NCBI GenBank assembly: GCA_902761825.1
Contig: CACWLY010000027.1
Location: 1 to 34,524 of the forward strand
DNA: 34,524 nt
Direction of reading: 5' to 3'
Origin: an uncultured Eubacteriales bacterium
Lineage (GTDB): Bacteria > Bacillota > Clostridia > Christensenellales > Aristaeellaceae
The notes below the pieces were generated by a model, which saw only the letters and a list, made by a program, of their open reading frames with translations, did no database searches and was not told the origin of the DNA. Within the stretch, counting starts at the first letter, position 1. Every line of letters begins with the position of its first letter. Positions 10,301 to 19,510 of the stretch are shown here, piece after piece. The position numbers were made by a program, and so were the translations under genes.

Positions 10301-13300
10301 TGATCTGGTATTGGCCCCAATCCAACCAGCCCGTCTCTGCAATACCGTCCTTGTTGGTGGTCAGGGTGGCGGAGAAATAGCCTTCTTCCGATTTTCCATG
10401 AGCGGGCGAAGCGGATAGCTGGGTAATTGTGAATTCCACGCCCTCCAGAGCCGCGCCGGTATCCGCGTCGGTCTTGACGATCCTGATTTTGCCCTGAATG
10501 ATAGGGTCAACCGCATCAGCGATTTCCACCTGGGCCTGCTGGTTGATGCCCACGGCATAATACTGCTCCACCAGCTGATATCCCTCCGGGGCCTTGATCT
10601 CATGGGCAAAGTACTCGCCGTATTCTACGGCGTCGTTCCATGCGGCTTTGCCTTCGTCATCGGTGATCACAGTAGGCAGCTCGTTCCCATCTGCGCCTAC
10701 GGCACGGACATATTGATTGCCGGATTTGGTGAGCAATTCAAACTCCGCTCCAGCCAGCGGGATGCCCGTCCCTTTGGATTTCTTCACCAACTGGATAGAA
10801 CCGATAATTGGGGCGTCCCGCACCGTCAGGGTGTTGCTGCCGTTGATCGTCACCTGATATTGGTTCAGATCCACATTATAGCCGGTAGGCGCGCCGGTTT
10901 CCTTCACCGAATACTGACCATAGGGCAGTTGCGTCCAAGTCACGGTGCCATCCGCGCCGGTGGTTTGGGGACTGCCGTAGGTATTGCCATTGGCATCATA
11001 AAGCTGGAAGGTTGCACCCGCCAGCGCATCCATGCTGCCGCGATCCCTCACCTTGGTGACGGTCAGGCTGCCATACTGGGTTTCCTCCTCAAACCACAGG
11101 GAAATGCCCTGCATAGGATAGGGAGAACCGTAGATCGGGATCAGCACCTTTTGGATCTGCGCGTCAGGAACACCGATCATAAAACCGGCTTCCTCGGTAT
11201 CGGAATTGATGGATTCGGCATACAAGGAGAAGCCGTTGACGGAGGAGGCCACCACCACCGTGTCCCCACTGTTCAGGTAGTAATAGCTGCCGTCGCTGCC
11301 CAGGGAATTGCCCGTCAGGCTGCCCACAGAGCAGGGAATGCGGATCATGTCCGCGTCGGTAAAGAGCGTGACGCTTCCGTAATATTTTCCGTCTGCGGTG
11401 AACATGAATTTGTTGGCTTCCGTGATATATCCCGTGATGCTGGCGCGGGCAATGCCGTTGTAGGCCAGCCACTTGGCATATTCCAGGTATTCGGCGGGAG
11501 CCTGATCGCTGCCGGTATAGAAGCTGTTCAGATCCCAATAATCACGGACATATTGGGGACCCTCCAACTGCTTAATCACTTCACGGATAGCGAACTGGCC
11601 GGCACAGCGCGACCAGGTATCGTTGTCCGCGTCATACCGATCCAACACCATGAAGGGGTAGGTATGCCGCAGCACCCAGGCAATGGCGTGAAGGGTGGAT
11701 TTGTTGTAGATAATGCGGCTGTACCCGGGGTTATACATGTAGGAATCAATATCAACAATGATATACGGGCCGGTGGGCTGCTTGCCGCCGCTGGATTTGT
11801 TTTCACCGGGGCCGGGGTAGGTATGCTCCAGGCAATATACGGGAACGCCTTCCAGATAATGCGGCGTTGCATATACTGCCCCATGGCCGGACAGCTTGGC
11901 GATCTGCTTGTAGGCGCTGTCTGAACCAGAAGAGCCGTACAGCGGATATTGCCCAACATAAAAGCTGCCCATGGTTCCATAGGCAGCCCGCAGGCTGAAG
12001 CCGTATGTGGGAGTTGCCGCTTTCAGCATCCCTTTCTTTTTGACAGGCGGTGTGGTCAGGGCATAATCCGTCACAGTGCAGGCTTCCGCGTCTGTTTCGC
12101 CGGTATCCTGTGCCAGCACCCAGGTGAAGCCATAGTCCGTCCATTTCAGGCTACCATCGGTGTAGGTATCGCCAAACATGTAACGCACATGATACCATGC
12201 GCGCCCTTGCTCGTCCTGCTCGATAGCTGCAATCTGTACCACGGCATCCCGGACGAAATATCCCAGGCAATAGTCACCATCATAGGTATCGGTGGCAGAT
12301 TCATCCATTGTCATGAAAGCGCGGGTGTTGGTGGTGACAGCAATAAAATCGTCGATCTGACCAACGGGAACCGAATATGCTTCTTCCTGATCGGGTTCAT
12401 TCAGAGGATCGTTTTCCCCTTCCAGCTCACTGTCGGTGACTTCTTCCTCTGATGTTGTGCTCTCGTAAGGATCAGGCTTTTCGTCATCGGGAATATCTTT
12501 CGTCACTTCGCTCTCCTGTGTGGGCGTGTAGCCCTCCACATGAAAGGCGTACAGATCTCCGGCGTTTGTCCGCACGGGGAAGGCGTCATACAGAAGCCGA
12601 AACTCGGCAATGTCGGCGTCGTCCGTGATTACGTCATCCTTCAAGGCATTGCAAAGGACATAGCCGGTAATAATATCATCCTCAGACAAGCACCAGACCA
12701 GCAGAACCTTTTGACTATTCTGCTCCCTGTACTCGGTGGCCAGCAAAACGCCGTCCTCCTGGCTGATGATGAAAATGGGATCGCCCTTCAGGTCAGCACC
12801 TTCATACACGCTGGTTTCGCCTTTAGTGTGTCCGTAGGAATGGCCGAAAAGGCTGATGGCTTCATCCCAGGGATCGGCGTACTCAACGGAAGGTTCCGGC
12901 TGTTCCTGGACGGGATCATCCTCAATCTGTTCTTCGATTTCTTCTTCCTGGAGAGCATCTTCCTCCTCGGTATCAATGGGCTGTTCGGGGGCGGTTGCTT
13001 CTTCCTCCGTATCCGCCCATTCACCCTCATCTTCGATGGGATCGGAATTATCCGAAATGCTGTTGTCCTGCTCGATATCGGCATCCTCGGTGTTTTCTTC
13101 TTCAATAAGCCCATCTTCGGATTCTTCTGTAGGCTGTTCCTCCTCAGCCGATTCCTCCGGTGCTTTCGCCGTCAGATCATCCGGCTCAGCATCCTCTACG
13201 ATGATTTCAGCTTCGGGATGATCCTCGCTGAATTCAACGGTTTCGTCAAACGGTGCTGCTTCCTCATCCGATACTTTCGATTCAGCAAAGGCCGAAAACG

Positions 13301-13361
13301 GAATCATGGAAAAGATCATCAGCAGCGCCAGCAACAGGGATACGATGCGTTTTCTTTTCAT
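4358..13361 (-). CDS. Giant thioester/SpaA (Cna-B) sortase-anchored surface adhesin, one frame lesion
   Basis: About 3,000 residues once a single-base frame lesion near 6650-6660 is bridged. The start is ATG 13361, with AAGGAG nine bases upstream. Order: signal peptide (SLLLALLMIFSMIPFSAFA); a Glu/Asp-rich stalk to about residue 175; an SH3-like segment; then a thioester (TQXA-like) head with Cys near 508 (VYCLEHTYPGP) and Gln near 588 (CAGQFAIREV). About 22 SpaA/prealbumin-like domains follow, each opening with a lysine strand (for example GWIRLVKTD) and holding a Y-x-x-x-E turn (GQYTVKEHE); these are the Lys and Glu partners of Cna-B isopeptide bonds. The C-terminus has VIQTG, a hydrophobic helix and RLMRKKKHGKA, a non-LPXTG sorting signal. 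The thioester head should bind surfaces covalently, and the sortase just upstream is the obvious anchoring enzyme. The last six or seven domains lie beyond the lesion, so without a frameshift the product would be unanchored. Confidence 0.85.
7620..10500 (-). repeat. Five tandem two-domain (about 575-bp) repeats inside the adhesin gene
   Basis: Two kinds of SpaA domain alternate. Type A opens like FRIKIIKTDELTKEPLVGAE and contains a GLPSH loop in most copies (7, 9, 11). Type B opens like TKGWIRLVKTDSLDGHPI and contains FDIYQ or a variant. Five A-B pairs follow each other, and nucleotide phrases such as tccacataatg and tggtgggctcgttctc recur at the same phase. The pair is therefore the unit of expansion, and copy number may vary between strains or collapse in assembly. 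Confidence 0.75.
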
Positions 13362-13394
13362 GTGCAATCACTCCTTTTTTGTGTTTTGTTTGAT

Positions 13395-14444
13395 TTACTG
13401 CTTCACAGCCATCACGATAAACCGCCCTTCTTTTCCGTGATAGCTGCGGTCGCAGGTAATCAGCGTCAGAATATGGTCTTGTGTATCCACGATAATGCCC
13501 GTGTCATAAAGGGAAGCCGCCTGGGCACGGGTCAGGAAGGCTTGAAAAGCCAATTCATCAGCAAAGCCAGCCGCAGCTACGTCCCATTCGCCCAGGGTCA
13601 TGTTGAATACCGCGAACACGTTGTACTCACCAAGATCGTACAGGGTATCGAAATACACCGTCTGGTGCCTCTCCCAGAAACTCTGCTTTTTGTACGATAA
13701 AAGCGGCTGGAACATATTCCCGCCGCCTGTGGTGATATGATGGCCGTACACGGCAATGTTTTGCCCCGGTGTTTCATAGTCCGTTCTGCCCAGGGAAAAC
13801 AGCGTGCCGACCTTGCTCTGCTTGCCGGTAAAGGTGTGGGTCAGGTAATAATCCACGTTATCGGTCAGCACCACCGGATAATTGATCTTGGTGCCAGGAA
13901 TTTTCAACCAGGCGATGAAATCATCATTGGCCGCCTTGCAGGTCACCAGATCGGCACCGGTCTTGCCGATGACAGGCTGCGGGTTAGGGTCTGGCTGTGT
14001 TTCTGTTGCACCAGGTTTTAAGACAGGGGCCATATTGCTGTCTGCTGGCTTCACGGTGGGCTGGTCTTCCGATGCTGTCTCATTGGTGGGAATAACGGTA
14101 GCTGTCGGAGGATCGGGCAGAACGATAGCAGGCATCGGGCTTGATTCCGTCACCGGCTCAGTTGTAGGCTGTCCAGCATCATCCGTTGCCTGTTGAACCG
14201 GTATAATGGCTTCCACAGGCTGCGAAAGCTGTACCGTCTGCTCAGGCAACACATTCAAAGATGCTTCCGTGAGCTGTACTTGCTGCCTCAGATGCTCATA
14301 CTCTTGCATGTCAGCAGCTATCTCATGCTTTTGCAAGACGATGGCATAAATCACCAGGCCAATGCCGATCATAACGATCAATACCAGCGAGATTTTATCC
14401 CGTATTACTCGCTCCCTTGCAACTTTTTTGCTGTCATAGTGCAT
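13395..14444 (-). CDS. srtB: Class B sortase of the mobile element
   Basis: A 349-residue membrane-anchored transpeptidase that joins sorting-signal proteins to cell-wall peptidoglycan. The N-terminal helix KISLVLIVMIGIGLVIYAIV is the membrane anchor. It is followed by a coiled segment and a Pro/Thr-rich linker of about 100 residues that is longer than usual. The catalytic domain starts at FIAWLKIPGTKINYPVV, the class B hallmark. The catalytic His is in VYGHH, the Cys is residue 331 in LITCDRSY, and the Arg is residue 341 in EGRFIV. ATG 14444 was chosen because GGGAG lies eight bases upstream; this site overlaps the rep stop codon, so the genes are coupled. It lies 33 bases before the giant adhesin, its likely substrate. 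Confidence 0.9.
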   Translation of the reverse strand: MHYDSKKVARERVIRDKISLVLIVMIGIGLVIYAIVLQKHEIAADMQEYEHLRQQVQLTEASLNVLPEQTVQLSQPVEAIIPVQQATDDAGQPTTEPVTESSPMPAIVLPDPPTATVIPTNETASEDQPTVKPADSNMAPVLKPGATETQPDPNPQPVIGKTGADLVTCKAANDDFIAWLKIPGTKINYPVVLTDNVDYYLTHTFTGKQSKVGTLFSLGRTDYETPGQNIAVYGHHITTGGGNMFQPLLSYKKQSFWERHQTVYFDTLYDLGEYNVFAVFNMTLGEWDVAAAGFADELAFQAFLTRAQAASLYDTGIIVDTQDHILTLITCDRSYHGKEGRFIVMAVKQ

Positions 14445-14458
14445 GTTGTTCACTCCCT

Positions 14459-15378
14459 TCACAGGCCAAAGTCATGCCTGACCTTGGCGTCGTAATAATT
14501 GCTGATCGTGGCAGGCGCATTGAATAGGGCCGCCAACAGATATCGCTTGATGTTGCGAATATCGCTGCCAGTGTCCTTCATGCACCCAAAGATGTACTGG
14601 ATGTGGGAGCTGTTGATGGCGCACATGCGCTCTTTAACCAGCTCTGCCGGATATACCTCCCCGGAGATGTTATAGGTGGGGTTCCCGGAACAAAGCACCT
14701 CGACCATGATAGACACGATCTCATCCAGCTTTTCCCGATCAAACTCATCCGACATCACGTCATAGCTGATATGGTTGCGGACGATGCCCCGCATCTGCTC
14801 CACCAGGTTGAAGGGCCGCTGGGCCTCCGCCCGTGCGGGCTTGATTGGATCAGGATTTGATGGATAAGGATTTGATTCTTTTTATTTTTTTCTTTTTTGG
14901 GTTCCGTATTTGTTTTATTTATATTTATTTGCGTGGGATTTTCCAACGCTGGATGATCCAACACTGGGTTTTCCAATGTAGGATGATCCAATGTTGGATT
15001 TTCCAACGTAGGCTTTTCCAATGTTGGAGAACCCAATATAGGTGCGTAATCCTCATCATCAGCATCATCCTGCGTTTCCGGCTCCTGCGGCTCCTCGTAG
15101 ATCACATACTCGGTATTCTTCATTTGGCCCTTTTCGTTCCGTTCCCGTGAACGGAGAATATAGCCCGCACGCTCCAGCTCCCGGATGGCCTCCCGAATAG
15201 CGTCCACGCCCTCTTTGCAGATACAGGCAAGGCCGCGCAGAGTATAATCCCAATCATCCGGCAGAGACAGCATGACGGACATAAGCCCTTTTGCCTTTAA
15301 GCTCAATCGGTTGTCTTTGAGATGATAATTTGCCATCACGGTGTAATTATGGTTCTTCTCTACGCGAAAAACTGCCAC
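14459..15378 (-). CDS. Replication-initiator-like HTH/DUF6017 protein, broken by a one-base frame lesion
   Basis: The N-terminal 100 residues (NYTVMANYHLKDNRLSLKAK, then WDYTLRGLACICKEGVDAI) form the winged-helix domain of the initiator-like proteins encoded next to parAB in Tn1549/CTn-type elements. A linker of PTLEN/PTLDH five-residue repeats follows, then a Lys/Asn-rich patch. The C-terminal DUF6017 domain (REKLDEIVSIMVEVLC, IRNIKRYLLAALFNAP) is in another frame. The total of 920 bases is one short of a whole number of codons. Adding one A to the A5 run near 14876-14880 joins the frames as NKKESNPYPSNPDPIK, so this is a single-base deletion, a sequencing error or, less likely, -1 slippage. 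The start is GTG 15378, with AGGAG eight bases upstream. It probably controls element replication or maintenance. Confidence 0.8.
14939..15043 (-). repeat. 15-bp repeats inside the rep gene (PTLEN/PTLDH linker)
   Basis: Seven 15-base units, variants of ttttccaacgctgga alternating with gatccaacactgggt, encode the P-T-L-E-N/P-T-L-D-H linker. Most contain CCAANNTTGG-like near-palindromes. The even spacing and the conservation at both DNA and protein level fit either a flexible protein linker or iteron-like binding sites. RepA_N plasmids are known to place their origin inside the rep gene, which makes the second idea worth testing. Confidence 0.6.
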
Positions 15379-15407
15379 TTGAAATTCTCCTTTCTGTATT
15401 CAGGGCA

Positions 15408-15429
15408 TAAAAAATAGCCCTGACGGGCT
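15408..15429 (-). terminator. Short terminator or attenuator between parB and rep
   Basis: On the minus strand AGCCC-GTCA-GGGCT is followed by ATTTTTTA. The hairpin begins two bases after the parB stop codon and lies just before the rep ribosome site. With a five-base stem it is probably a partial terminator that lowers rep expression relative to parAB. Confidence 0.55.
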
Positions 15430-15430
15430 T

Positions 15431-16357
15431 CTATCGCTCCTGGGATTGCTGCCTGCTGCGGCACCACTTTTCCAGCAGCTTGATGATGGTTTTTTCCATT
15501 TGCTCCGGTGTGAAGGATTTGGGAAAATATTTGCTGATCTTATCGCTTGTCAATGTGATATGGGTTTCGGGCGGCTTCTTTTCTTCGGACAGGATAGCGT
15601 CCATCACGTCGAAGGTCAGCCGCCCTTCCTGGCTGAACTTCTTCATCCGCTGGGCTTGAGACAGGGAAGGTGTAGACTGTTCCAGATCAATCGCTTCCAG
15701 CAGTTGCTTCTGTTCATCAGGTTTCAGATAAGACAGCTCCACAGCGGGGTTCATGGCAATTTTCTTTTCGTCCACCATGTCAAGCAAGGGCTGTTCAAGC
15801 TGGGTCAGGCGGATAAAACGCTGGACTGTCCGAGCGCTGTCGCCCGTACCGCCGGCCACTTTTTCATCCGTTCTTGACCTCGCGCCAACTTGGCCCGAAG
15901 TTAAATCTGTTCGTGCCCCCTGGTGTTTGAGCGCATCCATTTTCATTTTGTACGCTTTCGCCCGCTCGCTGGGCAGGATATTTTCACGCTGCAAGTTGCT
16001 GTCAACCATGATGATCACAGCAGCGTCGTCGTCCAAATCTCGGATGATGACCGGCATTGTTTCCTTGCCAGCCAGTTCAGAAGCCCGTTTACGACGATGG
16101 CCTGAAATGATCTCATAACCGCCGCCCGGACGTGGACGAGCGATTCCCGGCACCAATACACCGTGTTCCTTGACACTTTCCACAGTTTCCTGCATCCGTT
16201 CATCGTCCGCCACCTTGAAAGGATGATCTTTGAAGGGGTATAGATCAGCCAATGAGATTTCCTTGATCGTTTCCCACGTGGATTCCGCGCGGCCTTCTTC
16301 CGTGGAGAAAATATCATCGTATGGGGTCAGACTTATGTTTCTGCCGTTGCTTTTCAT
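15431..16357 (-). CDS. parB: ParB/Spo0J-type partition protein
   Basis: A 308-residue centromere-binding partner of ParA. The N-terminal ParB/Srx-like CTP-binding domain runs from about residue 35 to 125, with DLYPFKDHPFKV and EIISGHRRKRASELAG (the GxRRxRA box). It is followed by SNLQRENILPSERAKAYKMK, the usual helix after that domain. A helix-turn-helix lies around GDSARTVQRFIRLTQL. The last 60 residues are specific to element-borne ParB proteins. The start at ATG 16357 has an exceptionally full ribosome site (AGGAGGTGATCC). The gene overlaps parA by 44 bases, so the pair is translated together. Role: segregation and stabilisation of the circular form of the element. Confidence 0.9.
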   Translation of the reverse strand: MKSNGRNISLTPYDDIFSTEEGRAESTWETIKEISLADLYPFKDHPFKVADDERMQETVESVKEHGVLVPGIARPRPGGGYEIISGHRRKRASELAGKETMPVIIRDLDDDAAVIIMVDSNLQRENILPSERAKAYKMKMDALKHQGARTDLTSGQVGARSRTDEKVAGGTGDSARTVQRFIRLTQLEQPLLDMVDEKKIAMNPAVELSYLKPDEQKQLLEAIDLEQSTPSLSQAQRMKKFSQEGRLTFDVMDAILSEEKKPPETHITLTSDKISKYFPKSFTPEQMEKTIIKLLEKWCRSRQQSQER

Positions 16358-17135
16358 TTCGGATCACCTCCTGTGTCAGTCCCCGATATGCCGCCGCCAC
16401 TTTGCCCTTGGGATCATGGGCATAAATGCTTTTGCCCTCGGCGCTGATCTCTGCCGCCCGGACAGAATGGGGAATATCGGTATGAAAAACTTTGATTTTT
16501 TCGCCGTAGGTATCGTGGATCAGGCTGCTGATCTCCTTGGCGTAGTTTGTCCTGCTGTCCACCATCGTCAGAAGAATCCCTTCAATACGCAGACCGGGAT
16601 TGATCTGCCGCCGCACTTTGGAGACAGTATGCAAAAGCTGTTCCAGACCTTTTGCGGAAAGATATTGCGCTTGGACAGGAATCAGCACGCTGTCCGCTGC
16701 CGCCAGCACATTGACCGTCAGCATCCCCAGCGAGGGCATGCAATCGATTAGAATATGATCGTATTGCGCACCGATCTCGTTCAAAACCTGCCGCAGCACT
16801 GTTTCCCGGCTCATCACGTTCACCAGGGAGGCTTCCATGCCGGATAGCTCGAAATTGGCGGGCAGCAGATCCACACCCTCCGCATGATGCAAAATGCCTT
16901 CGCCCGGCTGGATAGGCTTGTCCATGATGACCTTTTTGATCAGATCGGTAATTGTGACCGGCAAATTGTCCGGCTGAGGATAGCCCAGGCTGATCGTCAA
17001 GCTGCCCTGGGGATCACAGTCCACCAGCAGCACTTTCTTTCCCGCCTGTGCCAGACCAATGCCCAAATTGGCACAGGTCGTTGTTTTGCCTACGCCGCCT
17101 TTTTGGTTAGCAATAGCGATGATAATTGTCTTCAT
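16314..17135 (-). CDS. parA: ParA-type partition ATPase
   Basis: A 273-residue deviant Walker ATPase. The P-loop NQKGGVGKTTTCANLG lies at residues 10-25 with the ParA-type signature lysine. VDCDPQGSLT and HILIDCMPSLGML supply the A' and Walker B regions. The size suits a ParA without an N-terminal DNA-binding domain. ATG 17135 is preceded by AAAGGAG at good spacing. A strong terminator between it and the upstream HEPN gene means parA should have its own promoter, which I could not place confidently. It heads the element's operon parA-parB-rep-srtB-adhesin. Confidence 0.92.
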   Translation of the reverse strand: MKTIIIAIANQKGGVGKTTTCANLGIGLAQAGKKVLLVDCDPQGSLTISLGYPQPDNLPVTITDLIKKVIMDKPIQPGEGILHHAEGVDLLPANFELSGMEASLVNVMSRETVLRQVLNEIGAQYDHILIDCMPSLGMLTVNVLAAADSVLIPVQAQYLSAKGLEQLLHTVSKVRRQINPGLRIEGILLTMVDSRTNYAKEISSLIHDTYGEKIKVFHTDIPHSVRAAEISAEGKSIYAHDPKGKVAAAYRGLTQEVIRNEKQRQKHKSDPIR

Positions 17136-17153
17136 TTTATTCTCCTTTCATAA

Positions 17154-17183
17154 CAAAAAAAGCGTCCAGTTTGTCCGAACGCT
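17154..17183 (-). terminator. Intrinsic terminator between the HEPN gene and parA
   Basis: On the minus strand AGCGTTC-N9-GGACGCT (seven pairs, one of them G-U) is followed directly by seven U residues. It lies 21 bases beyond the stop of the HEPN gene and just before the parA ribosome site, so it closes the cargo transcript. Confidence 0.75.
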
Positions 17184-17203
17184 TCCTTTGCATTGCTGCA
17201 AGA

Positions 17204-18427
17204 TTATAAATGATTATAGTAATCGCACACGATCATTCTTGTAATATACATGCAGTAATCAATCAAATTGTACTCAGGGGCACCATAACCCAATATCATG
17301 AAGTTCTTATCATTTGGATTAATATGAGGTTTAATTAACGGATATGACCACTTATAACGATATAGGCCCCCAGAGCTTTTCCCTTCATGAAGATATTTAC
17401 TTCTGTTTCTATATATTCGGTTTTTTATATCGCTTGCGATTGGTTCATCAAGATATTTCTCTGCTATGCTATAGACATTTTGGACAACGGAATATACTTC
17501 TTGTCCACAGCACGGGCATTTCTTACTTTCTATTTTGTTTGTTGAAGCAAGTGCCTCCAGTGAAGATATAACGACAGTATTTATTATATCATAGAGGCCT
17601 TGCATGGGCATGTTTTTTAAGTTCCTAGAAGCATCATATAAATTTATAGAGTTATAAATAAGTTGTGAAGCATTTACTATAGATGTCGTGAAATCATCAA
17701 GAAAGAAATTCTCCGTAATTTGTTCGATGAGCATTAAAAACTCTTTGGGTAATACGATTTCTCCTCTTTCGCTTTGCGGACATTCGTCAGCATCATACCA
17801 TTCATAGTTGTAGTCAGAATCCGTTGTTGGTTTATTGCCTGCTTCCATTTCATTCAACAAGGTAATAGATGGCATACCATAGTTTATATGTGTATAAACA
17901 AATAATAAGGATGAGAGTGAAAGTGCTCTTTGGTAAGCAATATACTCTAAATCAAGAGAAGAATATGCTTTTATTGGGATGCAGAATACAACTTTTTTCT
18001 CTTCACTTTTAACAGAAATGTTATTATAATGGCTTGTGGCAATCAACGGATACGTTTTCACATCAAAGTACATTTCTACAGCATATTCTTTTTCTTCCTG
18101 AAACATTAACGCTTTGTCTATAAGAGACTCAACTAAATCCTCTTTTCTGCACTCATCGACATATAATGTATCAATTGTTCCTCTTTTTTTATAAGTGAAA
18201 TAAAAATGTCCTAAATTATTTCTGCCGATATCAACAATTTTTTGCCGTTTATCAGTATAAGGCATATACTGCCATCCAAATTGGCTTGCACTTGCAATGG
18301 CACCCCACAGCTTTCTTAAAAACACATTACTGGAATCAACATTTGCTGTTTCAATCTTCTTTGCAATCATTTTTCTCTCTACTCCAACATAAATAGTATT
18401 TTTAATATGGCTTGTTATTGATTCCAT
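17204..18427 (-). CDS. Apea-like HEPN-domain protein (candidate defence effector)
   Basis: A 407-residue soluble protein. The first 280 residues are unrecognised. The C-terminal 130 residues look like an Apea-type HEPN domain: helices around SIVNASQLIYNSINLY and LYDIINTVVISSLEALAS, a CPCCG zinc-type knuckle at 304-308, and YRNRSKYLHEG with R342-x4-H347, which fits the R-x(4-6)-H motif of HEPN ribonucleases. HEPN proteins of this kind commonly act as RNA-cleaving effectors in abortive-infection and toxin-like systems. It starts at ATG 18427, overlapping by 13 bases the end of the ATPase-TOPRIM remnant, so the two were one operon. With the ATPase broken, this gene may be uncontrolled or silent. 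The family is moderately sure; the defence role is inferred from domain and context. Confidence 0.7.
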   Translation of the reverse strand: MESITSHIKNTIYVGVERKMIAKKIETANVDSSNVFLRKLWGAIASASQFGWQYMPYTDKRQKIVDIGRNNLGHFYFTYKKRGTIDTLYVDECRKEDLVESLIDKALMFQEEKEYAVEMYFDVKTYPLIATSHYNNISVKSEEKKVVFCIPIKAYSSLDLEYIAYQRALSLSSLLFVYTHINYGMPSITLLNEMEAGNKPTTDSDYNYEWYDADECPQSERGEIVLPKEFLMLIEQITENFFLDDFTTSIVNASQLIYNSINLYDASRNLKNMPMQGLYDIINTVVISSLEALASTNKIESKKCPCCGQEVYSVVQNVYSIAEKYLDEPIASDIKNRIYRNRSKYLHEGKSSGGLYRYKWSYPLIKPHINPNDKNFMILGYGAPEYNLIDYCMYITRMIVCDYYNHL

Positions 18428-19120
18428 TTTTCAATTTCATCTTTTAGTCTTCCGATATTTTCAGAAAGATCAAGGATATCCTCCGAGTTATCAGATGTAA
18501 TGAATTTGCTTAACTTTCTCGCCGTTTCAACCTTATGAGATGCAAAGTTTTTGTCATACTTCTCTATATAGTCGGGAAAAAGTTCAAATGGTTCAATTTG
18601 TTTAAGATTACTCCCGAATGCATTGTTTACTGCTTCTGCAGAAATATAGTTCTCAATTTCTTTTCCTTTTGTCACCCAGCAAAACAAGCCTTTTCCTTTC
18701 AACTCATTGATTATTTGAAACTATATACTGATTTCGATTTTCGTCATATTCGAGATAAAGAATCCGATTAATAAACTGTTTTCCATACTCGAAACAGGAA
18801 CCATACCTATTCATAATGCCATCTAAGGCTCGAGCTCCTTTGGAAAAACCTCTTTCAATATGCTGTGCATCTAGTCGAAAACCAAGCTGGAGATTTGAAA
18901 GACCATCCAGCTGTTTTTTTGAGCTGACTGAAGTTGAAATTACGTCAATTAAACTTGATTTTCCACAATTATTTCTTCCAATAATTAAAGTCGCTTTGGA
19001 CAGCATAGGGATTTCAACTTGCTCATTATTAGAAAAGCTTTTATAGGATTGAAATGAAACGGAGGCGAGAGAATCTAAGCCATTATACTCTTTCTTTTCG
19101 TCATCATTAACAATGTACAT
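18415..19120 (-). pseudogene. Internally deleted OLD-like AAA ATPase with TOPRIM tail
   Basis: The first frame (19120 to 18704) is the start of an SMC/ABC-like AAA ATPase. VSFQSYKSFSNNEQVEIPML is followed by the P-loop LIIGRNNCGKSSLIDVI, then about 90 residues ending NRILYLEYDENRN. The second frame picks up at once as IINELKGKGLFCWVTKGKEI and IENYISAEAVNNAFG, the C-terminal TOPRIM part of OLD-family nucleases (the 'EIENYI' block), and runs to 18415. Some 250-300 residues with the signature motif, Walker B and the TOPRIM acidic core are missing, and the two ends are out of frame. ATG 19120 has GGAGG nine bases upstream. The intact ancestor probably worked with the HEPN gene it overlaps. Confidence 0.7.
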
Positions 19121-19447
19121 GTTCAACTTCCTCCCAGCATGCTATTTGCTATATTTTAGATGATACGATGTCTGCTTTCTTTATGTAGCTAATATTTCAA
19201 TACTCTGTTTCATTCCATTAATTTAGGATTATCTTAATACCATGCTACGACATTGAATCTCGAGAAAAACTCTTCGAGAAGACCCCTGGTATTTGAAACA
19301 TATTATATCAGTTATGCTTAGTGAAAACAATATACTATTCATTCGAGAGCTAGCATAGGTCTATGGATTATCAGAGAGTATGAAAAAAAGATAAAGGATG
19401 ACATAGCGAATAAGATAATATCTCAAAAGAAAATTTTTCAAAACAAA
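19121..19447. other. AT-rich gap between the ATPase relic and xis
   Basis: No supported gene was found. A short plus-strand open stretch near 19340-19470 (LWIIREYEKKIKDDIANK) has no start or ribosome site and is closed upstream by stops. The promoter of the ATPase-HEPN pair should lie here, but no pair of boxes is close enough to consensus to name. Confidence 0.4.
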
Positions 19448-19479
19448 TCAAAAACGCTCAGAAGAGGGATCTGAGCGTT
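19448..19479 (-). terminator. Intrinsic terminator after xis
   Basis: A perfect 10-base stem (aacgctcaga with tctgagcgtt) and a 7-base loop. On the minus strand it is followed by a short U run. It lies about 30 bases beyond the xis stop codon. Confidence 0.7.
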
Positions 19480-19510
19480 AAGATTTCATAATCAGAATTA
19501 TAATACCGTC

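Noticed and set aside
6531..12452. Several long plus-strand frames opposite the adhesin gene (for example 6531-7682, 9141-10418, 10602-11924)
   Set aside because: They mirror the repeated codons of the adhesin, have no ribosome sites and no recognisable domains.
14939..15043. CRISPR-like array
   Set aside because: The 15-base units have no unique spacers between them and are in frame within the rep linker.
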